58,113 nucleotides of DNA from Megasphaera cerevisiae DSM 20462 (GCF_001045675.1 NZ_LEKT01000016.1:1-58113); one strand, 5' to 3'; numbered from the stretch's first letter, positions 1 to 10,049 are shown. Made by a program: numbers and translations. Notes: generated by a model not told the origin, from the letters alone.

Positions 1-2
1 AC

Positions 3-119
3 AAAAGAATCGTTCGAAAAGGCATGGAACAAGTACGTTTAGAGATTTTCCTGGTTTCTATCGGGCATAATCTTTATAAATACCACAATAAAAGACTACG
101 TTTGAAGAAAGCCGCATAA
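3..119 (+). CDS. DDE transposase, C-terminal end only (IS1182-like)
   Basis: An open frame enters from the left edge and ends at TAA 117-119, giving 38 residues that include GMEQVRLEIF and SIGHNLYKYH. That pattern resembles the extreme C-terminus of DDE transposases of the IS1182-like type, where a basic tail follows the last catalytic helix. The N-terminus and catalytic triad lie outside the window, so activity cannot be judged. It converges on a T-box leader read from the other strand. Family assignment is by eye. Confidence 0.6.
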   Translation, partial: KRIVRKGMEQVRLEIFLVSIGHNLYKYHNKRLRLKKAA

Positions 120-199
120 ACTCTAGAAAAGCAGTTTTTATGGGGAAAGGGGTTTTATGCCTATTTTGCAGTAATTTCCTGCTTATTACCTCAAGATGC

Positions 200-475
200 A
201 AATAAAAAGAGGATGTGGACAAAATGATTTCTCATTTTGTCACATCCCCACCGTGATACCACCCAACTTCGCCGGTCTTCACAGACCAAGCCTCTTCAGG
301 TACGCCGGAATAAATCCATGATACCATAGCACTGTAACGGGTGCGCCCGGGCTACCTAATTATTCAGTACCCCAGCTCAGAGTCCATATTCCACAATACT
401 TCATGCACTCCTTTTCACCAATAACAGCGAGTTCTCTGTGGTATTCCATATTATGTACTCTTCTCTTCATCGCCA
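200..475 (-). ncRNA. T-box riboswitch leader, orphan (no downstream gene)
   Basis: Read on the minus strand, Stem I starts near 475 and holds the AG-bulge/GGTGAAAAG elements. The T-box core GGGTGGTATCACGG is at 251-264, and a perfect terminator hairpin with a U-run follows (201-248). The specifier is ambiguous. If the basal helix is AGAGT/ACTCT and the preceding G is the conserved purine, the specifier is ATG (Met); if the A is that purine, it is TGG (Trp, 384-386). The bulge TGGT pairs with a tRNA whose discriminator is A, which favours Met, because bacterial tRNA-Trp normally has G73. The gene it should control is missing: transcription past 200 runs antisense into a transposase tail. Confidence 0.8.
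201..248 (-). terminator. T-box intrinsic terminator
   Basis: On the minus strand the arms GGATGTG-ACAAAATGA and TCATTTTGTCCACATCC close on a four-base loop and are followed by CTTTTTATTT. It lies directly after the T-box core, so it is the regulated terminator, mutually exclusive with the antiterminator that contains TGGT. Confidence 0.8.
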
Positions 476-504
476 TGCAATTATACGAATGAGTTATGTG
501 GTTC

Positions 505-533
505 AGTGTATCATCTATCATATCGCTTGTCAA
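505..533 (-). promoter_or_regulatory. sigma-A promoter of the orphan T-box
   Basis: Minus strand TTGACA (528-533), a 17-base spacer and TACACT (505-510). Stem I of the T-box begins about 30 bases downstream, so the leader still has its own near-consensus promoter even though the regulated gene is gone. Confidence 0.75.
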
Positions 534-695
534 TAATCCGACTCCTGCAGACCAACAGAACCAATCTCTGCGGCCAACATGGCCGCCTTGCATAGGAAAA
601 TCCGTTTTCTGCGCGCCGTCACTAGACCGAAAAAAAACATACCGGCTTATTTGCAGCAGATATGGTTTCTTCATCCGGCATCCTGTCCACTCCCA

Positions 696-1580
696 TTATA
701 CCGGATGCTTCCAATGATGGGTCGTCATAAAAACGCCTGCAATAATCGCAGCCGCACCTCCCATCTGAGCCGGGCCAATGTAATCATCGAACATCATAAA
801 ACCGCTGAAAATTCCTACGACAGGCATAATATTCAGAAAAATAGCCGCTACGCTGGGTCCGGCGTTTTTGACGCCGACATTGTAGAAAAATAACGAGCAG
901 AAGCCGCCCAAAAAAACAATATACAGAAAGGATATCAATGCTCCCGGAGACAGCGGCACGAATTGAAGAGTACCGCTCCCGGCACCGTACACGGCCGTCA
1001 TGATGCCGCCAAACAGGCAGAACCAAAAGGTCGTCGCTTCCACAGACAAATCCTTCATGACGCGGAGACTGAGAAAAGAGTATGCGGCCCAGGATAATTG
1101 CGCTGCCAGACAAAGCATATCACCTGTATTAAAATTGATCTGCCGGATTACCTCGAGAGAACCGCCGCTGACAACGGCAAACACACCGCCAAAGGAAATG
1201 AAAATACCGATCCATTTCGCCAGGCTCAGCCGTTCCCGTATGAGGAAAAAGGCAATGCAGGCGGTCACCGCCGGCTGGGTCGCCGAAATCAACGTGCAAT
1301 TCGTAACGGTCGTATACTGCAAGCCCGTAAATTGCAGAACGTTGTTCAGTAAAATCCCCAGAAAACCCATACTGATCAGCCATTTCCAATCCTCTTTATG
1401 CGGCATTATATTTTTCCCCTCTGCATGCCAGGCAGCGGCAAACCACATCAGAGCAATAATCGCATACCGGACAACAATCATTGCTGCCGGCGGCCATTCG
1501 GCTACCAGAAGCTTGACACAGGCAGGCTGGAAGCCCCAAATGGCACATGCAAAAAACAACATAAAATACGTTTTGACCAT
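696..1580 (-). CDS. EamA/DMT-family transporter
   Basis: A 294-residue, very hydrophobic protein with about ten membrane segments arranged as two repeats of five, the normal layout of drug/metabolite transporter (EamA) permeases. The N-terminus (YFMLFFACAIWGFQPACVKL) has the usual first helix with W-G. It is an inner-membrane exporter or importer of small metabolites; the substrate cannot be read from sequence. A good ribosome site (AAGGAATGCGGAT) precedes the ATG. It is a single gene downstream of kdpE on the same strand, with no clear terminator between them, so read-through from kdpDE is possible. Confidence 0.85.
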   Translation of the reverse strand: MVKTYFMLFFACAIWGFQPACVKLLVAEWPPAAMIVVRYAIIALMWFAAAWHAEGKNIMPHKEDWKWLISMGFLGILLNNVLQFTGLQYTTVTNCTLISATQPAVTACIAFFLIRERLSLAKWIGIFISFGGVFAVVSGGSLEVIRQINFNTGDMLCLAAQLSWAAYSFLSLRVMKDLSVEATTFWFCLFGGIMTAVYGAGSGTLQFVPLSPGALISFLYIVFLGGFCSLFFYNVGVKNAGPSVAAIFLNIMPVVGIFSGFMMFDDYIGPAQMGGAAAIIAGVFMTTHHWKHPV

Positions 1581-1668
1581 ATCCGCATTCCTTTACATAG
1601 AATTCTAAGCAACATGTAAAGTATACCTTGTAGCAATTCGATTTTCAAGAACCTCCGGCACATCTTTG

Positions 1669-2388
1669 TTACAGTAGTTCCTCGTTCTCTTCTATGCGGA
1701 GCATGCGATAGCCGATACCGATATGTGTCTGAATATATTCGGGATTTGCCGCATCCTTTTCTATTTTTTTGCGCAGTGTCGCCATAAACACGCGCAGGGA
1801 TGCCACATTGCTTTCCCATGCATTTCCCCATATTTCCCGCGTAATATAGGTATGGGTGAGTACCTTGCCAACGTTTCTTGCCAGCAGGCACAAGAGCTTA
1901 TATTCGATCGGCGTCAGGTGAATTTCCTTTTGACGGCAGTAAACGCAGCCGGCCTGGTAGTCTATTTTCAGATCACCATTACTGAACACTGAATTCTCCT
2001 GCTGCATAGTCATCTGACTGTATTGCAGCCGCCGCACGGATACACGAATTCGAGCCAGTAATTCTTCAACGGAAAAGGGTTTCGTGATGTAATCGTCTGC
2101 TCCCGCGTCCAGAGCATCAATTTTATCCTTGTCCTCACTGCGCGCGCTGATCACGATAATAGGGAGTGCCGACCAGGACCGGACTTTTTTGATAATGGTC
2201 ACGCCGTCCATATCGGGCAGTCCCAAATCCAAAAGGATTATATCCGGCAGATATGAGGCCGCTTCCAGTAAAGCTTGCGCACCTGTTTTTGCTATATGAA
2301 ATTTATAGTCATTCAGTTTCAGTGTTGACGCAATCAAATTCCGGACGGCTGCGTCATCTTCTACAATTAAAAGGGACGGTTTATTCAT
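1669..2388 (-). CDS. kdpE: KdpE, response regulator of potassium uptake
   Basis: A 239-residue OmpR/PhoB-type regulator. The receiver domain (about 1-120) has the acidic pair ED-D near residues 10-12, the phosphoacceptor Asp54 in LLDLGLPD and Lys in YITKPF. The winged-helix DNA-binding domain (about 140-230) ends with YIQTHIGIGYRML. It starts 3 bases after the kdpD stop and so is translationally linked to it. It should activate kdpFABC when phosphorylated by KdpD under potassium limitation; the tandem 11-bp repeat at 9919-9940 is its likely operator. Confidence 0.95.
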   Translation of the reverse strand: MNKPSLLIVEDDAAVRNLIASTLKLNDYKFHIAKTGAQALLEAASYLPDIILLDLGLPDMDGVTIIKKVRSWSALPIIVISARSEDKDKIDALDAGADDYITKPFSVEELLARIRVSVRRLQYSQMTMQQENSVFSNGDLKIDYQAGCVYCRQKEIHLTPIEYKLLCLLARNVGKVLTHTYITREIWGNAWESNVASLRVFMATLRKKIEKDAANPEYIQTHIGIGYRMLRIEENEELL

Positions 2389-2391
2389 ATT

Positions 2392-5100
2392 TCAAATCTC
2401 CTTTGCCGGCAGCGTAAACACAAACAGAGTCCCATGCGGTACATTGTCTTTTACATAAATAGTGCCGCCATGCGCTCGAATGATAGACTGGCATAGGCTC
2501 AGCCCAATTCCCATGCCGCGCCGGCTGTCGGCAACACTTCGTTCTGCCGTATAAAACATTTCAAATATCCGTTTTTTTTCGTCGTTGGGAATGCCAGCCC
2601 CAGTATCTGCCACCGTTACTTCTATCTTATCTGCTTTTTTTCGTGCTTTAATGAGAATTTCCGATCCTTCCGGCGTGTACTTGACGGCATTATCGATCAG
2701 ATTGATCAGCACCTGGGCCAGCAGCCGGGCATCGCCGACAACAATGAGTATCTCTGCCGGCGCTTCAAAGCGGATATTGTGATTACGGCGGCGCTGATTG
2801 ACATGCTTCAGGGCTTCATAAACAATGTCATCCAGCAGTTCATTTTGCTTATGTATTTGTATTGTACCATTTTCGATACGTGTGACCGACAGGATGTTTT
2901 CCACCAGATTGATGAGCCACATGGAATCATCGTAGATGCCGGCATACATGCTGCGTTTTTGCTGATCGCTCAATTTATCGGAATTATTCAGAAGAAAATC
3001 AGCGTTGCCGGAAATGCTGGTAAGCGGCGTCCTGAGATCATGGGAAATAGACCGCAGTAAATTGGATCTCAGCTGTTCATTGCGGGCCTGCAGATACATT
3101 TCCTGTCTCTTTTTATTGTACAGTTCTTTTTCCAAAGCCAGGGACCCTTCCGTCAAAATAGAAAGGGCCAGATTGACTTCATTAGACTCCACATGATGCT
3201 GCTGTGCGGCCATTCCGACAACCCCATATACGTCATCACCGGATCGGACAGGCAGATATAAGCACTTGGCATCCCCCAGTGTTTCCGTCGATGCACCGGC
3301 TCTTTTTCTGTTCTTATATACCCATAGAGCTACAGCCTGTTCATTGGGGCTGGTCAGTGCCTCTTTTTCCTTAAAGTGGCCGGATGCTTCATACACTATG
3401 GGGGCCATCAGCCGGCCTATGTTCTGCACATGATCCACATGATAATAGACGATATCCCGGTTCAGCAGCTTTACCAGCTGATCTGCCATGATTTTTTCAA
3501 CGTCCGTATCGCTGGTCGCCTTTTGCATCATCTGGCTTGTTTCCAGCAGCAGCCGCATACGGTATGCCAGTTGGGCAGCCTGTACTGCCTGAATCTTGAC
3601 TTTATTGGCCAGTTCTCCGGCAATTACGGCTGCCACAAATAAGATGACAAAGGTAATGCCATAGGACGGATCATATGCCGACAGCGTATGCCGGGGTTCT
3701 ATAAACAAGAAATCAAAGGTCAGAATATTCAGTATTGCCAGCAGAATACTGTGAAAGCGATCGGTCGTCTTCAGCGCATCTATCAGAACACCAATCAGAT
3801 ACAGCGGTATAATTGCTATATCCGTCAGTTCCCAGGAATCAAAAGCAAGGCTTATGGCCGTGGTAATAGCAAAGATCAGCAAGGTAATACCGGTATCCTT
3901 TAAATGGAAGGATTCTCTCCGCTGCCGGGACCGATGCATAAAATTCAACCGCAGCACCGGCGTATTACTGTCCGGGATAACATGGACATCAATTTTCGGC
4001 AGGTACACCAGCAATTGATCCGTAAAGGATTTTTGCATAAGGTGAAACAGTCCGCTTTTAGTATTACTGCGTCCTACCACCAGCTGTGAAACACCGGACA
4101 TACGGGCAAATTCCGCAATTTGAAAGGGGACGTTTTCACCGACTACAGTTTCAATTTTGGCACCAAGGAGCTCAGCCAAATGCATATTCTGCTCCAGTCT
4201 GTCCCTATTTTCCTTGGACGTCGCATCAAAGCCGGAGGTACGCACAAACAAGGCCGTAAAACGGGCGTCAAAGGCATCGGCCATACGGGCTGCCGTGCGG
4301 ATGATTTTGGGATTGGACGGTGACGAAGACAGGCACACCAGAATATGTTCCTTGGTGTAGTAGTCGTCCTTTTTTTCATTTTTAGTCCGCAGTGATATTT
4401 TATTGACTCTGTCGGCCATGCGCCGCAGGGCAATTTCCCGCAAAGCCGTTAGATTATCGGCAATAAAAAAATGCTGCAGCGCCCGGCCCACCTGCGCCTG
4501 CGCATAAATTTTCCCGTCGGTAAGCCGCTTGACCAAATCAGCCGGCTCAATATCAACGAGTTCCACCTGATCGGCGTCATCAAACACATAATCAGGAATC
4601 CGTTCCCGCACAATGACCTTGGTAATGGAAGCCACAATATCGTTCAAGCTTTCAATATGCTGCACATTAATCGTCGTATACACGTTGATGCCGGCCCGCA
4701 GCAGTTCTTGTATATCTTGATAGCGTTTTTCATGACGGCATCCCTGGGCATTGGTATGAGCCAGTTCATCCACCAGTATCAGCTGGGGCTTGCGCCGGAT
4801 TGCGCCGTCAATATCAAATTCCTTCAGCTGCATTTCCTTGTATGGCACCGTAAGCGGCGACAGCACCTCCAGCCCACGAACCAGCGCCACCGTCTCCGGA
4901 CGAGCATGCGGCTCAATATACCCGGCAACAACATCCGTCCCCTTGGCCAGTTCTTCGTGAGCTGCTTCCAGCATGGCATATGTTTTGCCAACACCGGCGG
5001 CGTACCCAAAGAAAATTTTCAACTTGCCCTGCCGTGCTTTTTTTTCTTCCTGTTGTATTTTTCGTAAAATATTGTCAGGCGATTCTCGTGCGTCCATCAT
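2392..5100 (-). CDS. kdpD: KdpD, potassium/turgor sensor histidine kinase
   Basis: 902 residues, the full KdpD length. Domains in order are the cytoplasmic KdpD domain with Walker A GYAAGVGKT (32-40), a universal-stress-protein domain (about 250-370), four closely spaced membrane helices (about 400-500), a GAF-like region, a HisKA box SHDLRTPLTS with the phosphorylated His near 685, and a HATPase domain with GAGIP and GMGIGLSL near the end. It phosphorylates KdpE and dephosphorylates it when potassium is plentiful. It begins 137 bases after kdpC, with a hairpin/U-run in between, so kdpDE may be partly uncoupled from kdpFABC. Confidence 0.95.
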   Translation of the reverse strand: MMDARESPDNILRKIQQEEKKARQGKLKIFFGYAAGVGKTYAMLEAAHEELAKGTDVVAGYIEPHARPETVALVRGLEVLSPLTVPYKEMQLKEFDIDGAIRRKPQLILVDELAHTNAQGCRHEKRYQDIQELLRAGINVYTTINVQHIESLNDIVASITKVIVRERIPDYVFDDADQVELVDIEPADLVKRLTDGKIYAQAQVGRALQHFFIADNLTALREIALRRMADRVNKISLRTKNEKKDDYYTKEHILVCLSSSPSNPKIIRTAARMADAFDARFTALFVRTSGFDATSKENRDRLEQNMHLAELLGAKIETVVGENVPFQIAEFARMSGVSQLVVGRSNTKSGLFHLMQKSFTDQLLVYLPKIDVHVIPDSNTPVLRLNFMHRSRQRRESFHLKDTGITLLIFAITTAISLAFDSWELTDIAIIPLYLIGVLIDALKTTDRFHSILLAILNILTFDFLFIEPRHTLSAYDPSYGITFVILFVAAVIAGELANKVKIQAVQAAQLAYRMRLLLETSQMMQKATSDTDVEKIMADQLVKLLNRDIVYYHVDHVQNIGRLMAPIVYEASGHFKEKEALTSPNEQAVALWVYKNRKRAGASTETLGDAKCLYLPVRSGDDVYGVVGMAAQQHHVESNEVNLALSILTEGSLALEKELYNKKRQEMYLQARNEQLRSNLLRSISHDLRTPLTSISGNADFLLNNSDKLSDQQKRSMYAGIYDDSMWLINLVENILSVTRIENGTIQIHKQNELLDDIVYEALKHVNQRRRNHNIRFEAPAEILIVVGDARLLAQVLINLIDNAVKYTPEGSEILIKARKKADKIEVTVADTGAGIPNDEKKRIFEMFYTAERSVADSRRGMGIGLSLCQSIIRAHGGTIYVKDNVPHGTLFVFTLPAKEI

Positions 5101-5122
5101 ACATTTCCTTCCGATAAAAAAT

Positions 5123-5161
5123 GAACTGTATACAGCCGTTATTTCCCGCTATATACAGTTC
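5123..5161 (-). terminator. attenuator-like hairpin between kdpC and kdpD
   Basis: Perfect 10-bp inverted arms GAACTGTATA / TATACAGTTC (5123-5132 and 5152-5161) are followed on the minus strand by ATTTTTTATC, only about 20 bases before the kdpD ATG. The stem is AT-rich and the loop is 19 bases, so it would be a weak, leaky terminator. A separate 14-bp palindrome (AAGTTACGTAACTT, 5166-5179) lies just upstream. Confidence 0.45.
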
Positions 5162-5237
5162 GTCAAAGTTACGTAACTTATTCTATATTATATTATTATC
5201 CAATACCACGAATTTGGCAATGCGTACCTCCAAATTA

Positions 5238-5831
5238 CTAATGGAGAACGCCGTCCAGCATCAAATTGACTTTCAGAACGTTAACCGTCGCTTCGCCGAA
5301 GAATCCCAATACTTTAGGACTGGTGCAAGCATCAATAATCGCGCTGACAGCCTTTTCACTCATGTTATTTTCCCGGGCTAGGCGCGGCACCTGATAGCGA
5401 GCTGCCGCCAGGGAAATATCAGGATCCAGGCCGCTGCCGGAGGCTGTTACCAAATCGACGGGAATGGGTTCATTACCCCGTTCCGGATTGGCCTTTCTGA
5501 TCTTTTCAATCCGTTCGCCAATAATTTTATTATATTCAACACTGGCAGGGGTTTTATTTGTCGGTCCGCCATATGCCAATTGATTACCGTTGCTGTCTTT
5601 GTAGGACTTAACGTCAATATTGACAGCGCGTCCCCACATATGTTTTTCACTGGTAAACGGCTGTCCCAGCAATTCACTGCCATAATTTACGCCATTGACT
5701 TCAATCAGGGAGCCGTTGGCTGCTTTAGGCGCCACGGCCTGCGCGATGCCCGTCATAACAGCTGTATATATAAACCCGCAAAACACAGTGAATACGATGA
5801 CACTTAACAAGGCTGTTTTAAAATTTCGCAT
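5238..5831 (-). CDS. kdpC: KdpC, potassium-transporting ATPase subunit C
   Basis: 197 residues with one N-terminal membrane helix (residues 7-30) and a periplasmic/extracytoplasmic domain containing GSELLGQPF, the motif shared by KdpC proteins, plus ASGSGLDPDIS near the C-terminus. KdpC stabilises KdpA-KdpB and assists ATP-driven potassium uptake. It lies 16 bases after kdpB, with its own AAAGGTGAGAG ribosome site. Length and order match the canonical operon. Confidence 0.95.
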   Translation of the reverse strand: MRNFKTALLSVIVFTVFCGFIYTAVMTGIAQAVAPKAANGSLIEVNGVNYGSELLGQPFTSEKHMWGRAVNIDVKSYKDSNGNQLAYGGPTNKTPASVEYNKIIGERIEKIRKANPERGNEPIPVDLVTASGSGLDPDISLAAARYQVPRLARENNMSEKAVSAIIDACTSPKVLGFFGEATVNVLKVNLMLDGVLH

Positions 5832-5847
5832 ATCACTCTCACCTTTC

Positions 5848-7923
5848 CTATACCAGGCCTAAACCGGTCAGTATCACATCAATAACTTTGATGCAGATAA
5901 ACGGTACGATAATCCCGCCTAACCCGTATATCAAGAGGTTCCGCCGCAAAAGTTCACCCGCCGGTACTTCCCGATAGGCAACCCCTTTCAAAGCCAGCGG
6001 AATCAAGGCCACAATGATCAGGGCATTATAAATGACAGCCGATAATACGGCGCTCTGCGGACTCTGTAAATTCATAATATTCAATGCGGCCAGTCCCGGA
6101 TACAACGTAATAAACAAGGACGGGATAATGGCAAAATATTTCGCCAGGTCATTGGCAATACTAAACGTTGTCAGGCTGCCGCGCGTCATCAAAAGCTGTT
6201 TGCCGATACGTACGACATCAATCAGCTTCGTCGGAGATGAATCCAAATCGACCATGTTGCCGGCTTCCTTAGCAGCCTGTGTCCCTGTATTCATCGCGAC
6301 TGCCACATCAGCCTGTGCCAATGCCGGTGCATCATTTGTGCCATCACCGGTCATCGCCACCAGATGGCCCTGAGACTGGAGTTTGCGGATCATTTCCAAT
6401 TTTCCTTCCGGCGTGGCTTCAGCAAGAAAATCATCGACACCGGCTTCAGCTGCAATGGCAGCCGCCGTCATGGGGTTATCCCCCGTGATCATAACCGTTT
6501 TGATCCCCATTTTACGCAGATCAGCAAATTTTTCAGCAATGCCGTCTTTGATAATATCTTTCAAATATACAACGCCCAGCGCCTTGCCGTCTTCGGCAAC
6601 AACCAGCGGCGTACCGCCTTTTTCAGCAATGCGTTTGACGAAGTCATCACATTCTTCCGGATAAGGGCTTCCCTTGCTCTGGATATACAATTTCATTACA
6701 TCGGCCGCACCCTTGCGGATTTCATGTCCGTCAAAATCCGCACCGCTCATACGGGTCTTCGCCGTAAAGGGCACAAATTTCATATGCTTTTCTTCCATCT
6801 GGAAGCCCCGCAGGTTAAACTGTTCCTTGGCCAGGACAACGATGCTGCGGCCTTCTGGCGTTTCGTCAGCCAGAGAAGACAATTGTGCCGCCTGTGCCAG
6901 CTGCTGCGGTTCTACGCCCTGAACAGGAAGAAATTGTGAGGCTTGGCGATTTCCCAGCGTAATAGTGCCTGTTTTATCAAGGAGCAGCGTATCAATATCA
7001 CCGGCGGCTTCAATCGCACGACCGCTCATAGCCAATACATTCGCTTGATTCAGCCGGCTCATGCCGGCAATACCGATCGCCGACAAGAGGGCGCCGATAG
7101 TAGTCGGTGCCAGGCACACCAGCAAGGCTACCAGTGTCACAATAGAGGACGGATTGGCTATTTCAGCCTGTTTAGCCGAGAAATCGGAATAGGTATACAG
7201 TGAAAGAACGACGAGAACAAAGATAATGGAAAGAGAAACCAGGAAAATCTGCAGTGCTAATTCATTCGGCGTCTTTTTGCGATTAGCCCCTTCAACCATG
7301 GAGATCATCTTGTCGAGGAACGAATTGCCGCTGTCCGCTGTAACGCGGACAACCAGCCAGTCAGAGGTAAGTGTCGTGCCGCCGGTCACAGCCGAACGGT
7401 CGCCGCCGCTTTCACGGATAACCGGGGCTGATTCACCGGTAATTGCAGATTCATCAACAGACGCCGCTCCTTCGATAACTTCGCCGTCAGCAGGAATCTG
7501 CTGACCTATCTTCACATAAACGATATCGCCTTTTTTCAAATCGCAGGACAACACCGTTGTGCCTTTTTCTTTAGTATCAGGGCTGTTCAATTTAAATGCC
7601 TTGACGTCTTTTTTAGCGGCCCGCAGCGCATCTGCCTGCGCTTTGCCGCGGCCTTCCGCGATAGCTTCAGCAAAATTGGCGAACACACAGGTCAGCCACA
7701 GAATAATGGCAATGGCGGCCGTATATCCTGCGGAAGGCCCGCCAATAGCACTGGCACCCCCAACGGATACAATCCAAAGAAGCGTCGTCAGAACTGCTGA
7801 TATATAGACCAGCAGCATGACCGGATTTTCTGCCTGAATCGCAGGATTCAGTTTCATAAAGGAATCTTTGACAGCTCGCATGAACATTTTCTTGTCAGAC
7901 AGCGCTGTTTTTTTATTTGCCAT
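5848..7923 (-). CDS. kdpB: KdpB, P-type ATPase subunit of the Kdp potassium pump
   Basis: 691 residues. It has membrane helices near the N-terminus, the actuator-domain motif TGES (in ITGESAPVI), the phosphorylation motif DKTGTIT with Asp near residue 316, and the hinge motifs TGDNPMTA and [11 protein letters not shown], then C-terminal helices. It hydrolyses ATP and transfers potassium delivered by KdpA. It starts 17 bases after kdpA, with GAAGGGAGA upstream of the ATG. No motif is altered, so it should be functional. Confidence 0.97.
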   Translation of the reverse strand: MANKKTALSDKKMFMRAVKDSFMKLNPAIQAENPVMLLVYISAVLTTLLWIVSVGGASAIGGPSAGYTAAIAIILWLTCVFANFAEAIAEGRGKAQADALRAAKKDVKAFKLNSPDTKEKGTTVLSCDLKKGDIVYVKIGQQIPADGEVIEGAASVDESAITGESAPVIRESGGDRSAVTGGTTLTSDWLVVRVTADSGNSFLDKMISMVEGANRKKTPNELALQIFLVSLSIIFVLVVLSLYTYSDFSAKQAEIANPSSIVTLVALLVCLAPTTIGALLSAIGIAGMSRLNQANVLAMSGRAIEAAGDIDTLLLDKTGTITLGNRQASQFLPVQGVEPQQLAQAAQLSSLADETPEGRSIVVLAKEQFNLRGFQMEEKHMKFVPFTAKTRMSGADFDGHEIRKGAADVMKLYIQSKGSPYPEECDDFVKRIAEKGGTPLVVAEDGKALGVVYLKDIIKDGIAEKFADLRKMGIKTVMITGDNPMTAAAIAAEAGVDDFLAEATPEGKLEMIRKLQSQGHLVAMTGDGTNDAPALAQADVAVAMNTGTQAAKEAGNMVDLDSSPTKLIDVVRIGKQLLMTRGSLTTFSIANDLAKYFAIIPSLFITLYPGLAALNIMNLQSPQSAVLSAVIYNALIIVALIPLALKGVAYREVPAGELLRRNLLIYGLGGIIVPFICIKVIDVILTGLGLV

Positions 7924-7940
7924 AATGTGAATCTCCCTTC

Positions 7941-9761
7941 TTACATAATCATGCTGAAGTATTCAGCAATAGGGCCCAACGACAGAGCCGGGAAGAAATT
8001 CAGTGCGCCTACCAGCAGAACAACAAAGATAAGCAGGAATACAAACATGCTGTTTGTCGTCGACAGCGTGCCTGCCGTAACAGCAATCTTTTTCTTCTGT
8101 ACCATGCTGCCTGCAATCGCCAGAATACCGATAATCGGCAGGAGCCGTACAAAAATCATCGTAAGGCCGATGGAAACGTTTAAGAACGGCGTATTGGCGT
8201 TAAAACCCGCAAAAGCAGAGCCGTTGTTGCCGCCGGCAGAAGAATAGGCATACAGCATTTCCGAAAAGCCATGAGCACCGGCATTGTTCAGGCTTTGCGC
8301 AACATCCGGCCATACAGCGGCAATACCGCTGGCGACCAGAATGCCAATCGGAGTTGCCAGGCAAACCAGGACCGCCCATTTCATTTCATACGGTTCGATC
8401 TTCTTGCACAGGAATTCCGGCGTACGTCCCACCATCAGCCCGGCAATAAATACGGTCAGCAGGGCAAAGCCCAGCATGCCGTACAGACCGCAGCCTACAC
8501 CGCCAAAAATGACTTCCCCCAGCTGCATCTGCAGCATCGTTACCAAGCCGCCAAGGGGTGTATAGCTATCATGCATGGAGTTGACAGAGCCATTGGAAGC
8601 TGCCGTTGTAAAAGCCGCCCAAGTTGCAGACTGGGCAATCCCAAAACGCGCTTCCTTGCCTTCCATATTGCCGCCGGCCTGATCATCCGTCATGGCAATA
8701 TTAACGGCATTGTCATGTGCCAGCTGCGGGGTGGCAGCTTGTTCATTGTATGCAATAATGCCTAAAAATACGACTAACATAATAAACATAGCCGCAAAAA
8801 TTGCTTTGCCCTGCTTTTTATTTTTAATGCTGAGTCCAAAGGAAAAGCACAAAGCCGCAGGAATCAAAAGAAGAGCAATACATTCAATTAAATTCGTCAG
8901 TACGTTGGGGTCTTCCAGCGGGTGTGCTGAGTTGACGCCCATAAAGCCGCCGCCATTTGTACCCAGCTGTTTAATAGCGATCTGGCTGGCGCCCGGTCCC
9001 ATTGGCACGAATTGATCCGTAATGATGGCAGCGTCATCTACCTTCTTACCATGCACGGTAACCGTATGGGTATTTAAATCAATTTTGGCGCCTTCAATCC
9101 AGTTTCCTTCGGAGTCTGCAGCCACCGGTTCGACCAGATGAGCCGTCTGTCCCGGAGCAAAATTCTGTACGACACCCTGTGAAAACAAAACGATTGTAAC
9201 AATGATGCTTAAAGGAAGCAGTATGTATAAGGTGGCTCTCGTCATATCCACCCAGAAATTGCCGATGGTGGTCTTTTTCACACGAACGAAGGCTCGAACC
9301 AGCGCATATAATACGGCAATACCCGTAGCGGCAGACACAAAGTTCTGCGTCGTCAGGCCCATAAACTGAGAAAAATAGCTCAGCTGACCTTCGCCGCTGT
9401 AAGCCTGCCAGTTTGTGTTAGTAGCAAAGCTGGCGGCCGTATTGAAGGACAAATGCCAGCTCATAGGATCAATGTTCTGCGGGTTAAACGGCAGCTTGTC
9501 CTGCAACATCTGAAAAACAAATAAAAAGGCCATCCCGATAAAGAAAAAATACAGAACGCAGATGAGATACGTTTTCCAGGTCATTTCTTCGTCTTTACGA
9601 ACGCCCGTAAGCTTATAGATCAGCTTTTCAACAGGCGACAATATCGGGCTCAGAAATACGCGGTTACCGTCCATAACATCAGCAGAATATTTGCCAAGAG
9701 GAACAGCAAGTACTACAAGAATCACTAAAAACGCAATATATTGTAAAACAGCACTCATCAT
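7941..9761 (-). CDS. kdpA: KdpA, potassium-binding channel-like subunit
   Basis: 606 residues, somewhat longer than the usual 550-560, with about ten membrane helices and the KdpA selectivity-filter-like segments ([47 protein letters not shown]). It forms the potassium entry path of the pump. The first ATG overlaps the kdpF stop (ATGA, 9758-9761), and GGAG sits 7 bases upstream. The extra length is a soluble loop after the fourth helix (around 215-265). Confidence 0.97.
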   Translation of the reverse strand: MMSAVLQYIAFLVILVVLAVPLGKYSADVMDGNRVFLSPILSPVEKLIYKLTGVRKDEEMTWKTYLICVLYFFFIGMAFLFVFQMLQDKLPFNPQNIDPMSWHLSFNTAASFATNTNWQAYSGEGQLSYFSQFMGLTTQNFVSAATGIAVLYALVRAFVRVKKTTIGNFWVDMTRATLYILLPLSIIVTIVLFSQGVVQNFAPGQTAHLVEPVAADSEGNWIEGAKIDLNTHTVTVHGKKVDDAAIITDQFVPMGPGASQIAIKQLGTNGGGFMGVNSAHPLEDPNVLTNLIECIALLLIPAALCFSFGLSIKNKKQGKAIFAAMFIMLVVFLGIIAYNEQAATPQLAHDNAVNIAMTDDQAGGNMEGKEARFGIAQSATWAAFTTAASNGSVNSMHDSYTPLGGLVTMLQMQLGEVIFGGVGCGLYGMLGFALLTVFIAGLMVGRTPEFLCKKIEPYEMKWAVLVCLATPIGILVASGIAAVWPDVAQSLNNAGAHGFSEMLYAYSSAGGNNGSAFAGFNANTPFLNVSIGLTMIFVRLLPIIGILAIAGSMVQKKKIAVTAGTLSTTNSMFVFLLIFVVLLVGALNFFPALSLGPIAEYFSMIM

Positions 9762-9847
9762 TGTTCATCTCCCTTCATTAATACGTAGAAATAGAATATC
9801 AATAATAAAACTGCAACTATACCACTTACATAAAGTAGAATATCCAT
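9758..9847 (-). CDS. kdpF: KdpF, 29-residue membrane peptide of the Kdp pump
   Basis: A short frame at the head of the operon encodes MDILLYVSGI then [19 protein letters not shown]: one membrane helix with a charged cytoplasmic end, as in KdpF of other bacteria. KdpF is known to stabilise the KdpABC complex, occupying a lipid-like position. It has a strong GGAGGG ribosome site 9 bases before the ATG, and its stop overlaps the kdpA start by 4 bases, so the two are translationally coupled. Too short for most ORF callers. Confidence 0.9.
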   Translation of the reverse strand: MDILLYVSGIVAVLLLIFYFYVLMKGDEQ

Positions 9848-9918
9848 GTTGTGTTCCCTCCTTCAGGCACTTATCGTACTACATGGGATATAAAAATAGT
9901 GTTAGGGTATAGCCGCTT

Positions 9919-9940
9919 TGCATTAAGATTGCATTAAGAT
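9919..9940 (-). promoter_or_regulatory. probable KdpE operator: tandem 11-bp direct repeat
   Basis: Two perfect head-to-tail copies of ATCTTAATGCA (minus strand) lie about 75 bases before the kdpF ATG. An 11-bp period is the normal spacing for dimers of OmpR/PhoB-type regulators, and KdpE is encoded in this operon. AT-rich -10-like sequences follow toward kdpF, but no single promoter stands out. Binding by KdpE is inferred. Confidence 0.65.
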
Positions 9941-10049
9941 ATCTAAATATAGCCAAAATCCCCATATATGATTCGAGGTTGACGACGGATATCGCTTCAT
10001 TGTATGATAAATTTGATTATTATTCTCTATATTATGCAGGAGGTTATTC

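Noticed and set aside
360-674. Minus-strand frame of 104 residues
   Set aside because: It runs through the T-box promoter and Stem I, lacks a ribosome site and shows no family similarity; the RNA explains the sequence.
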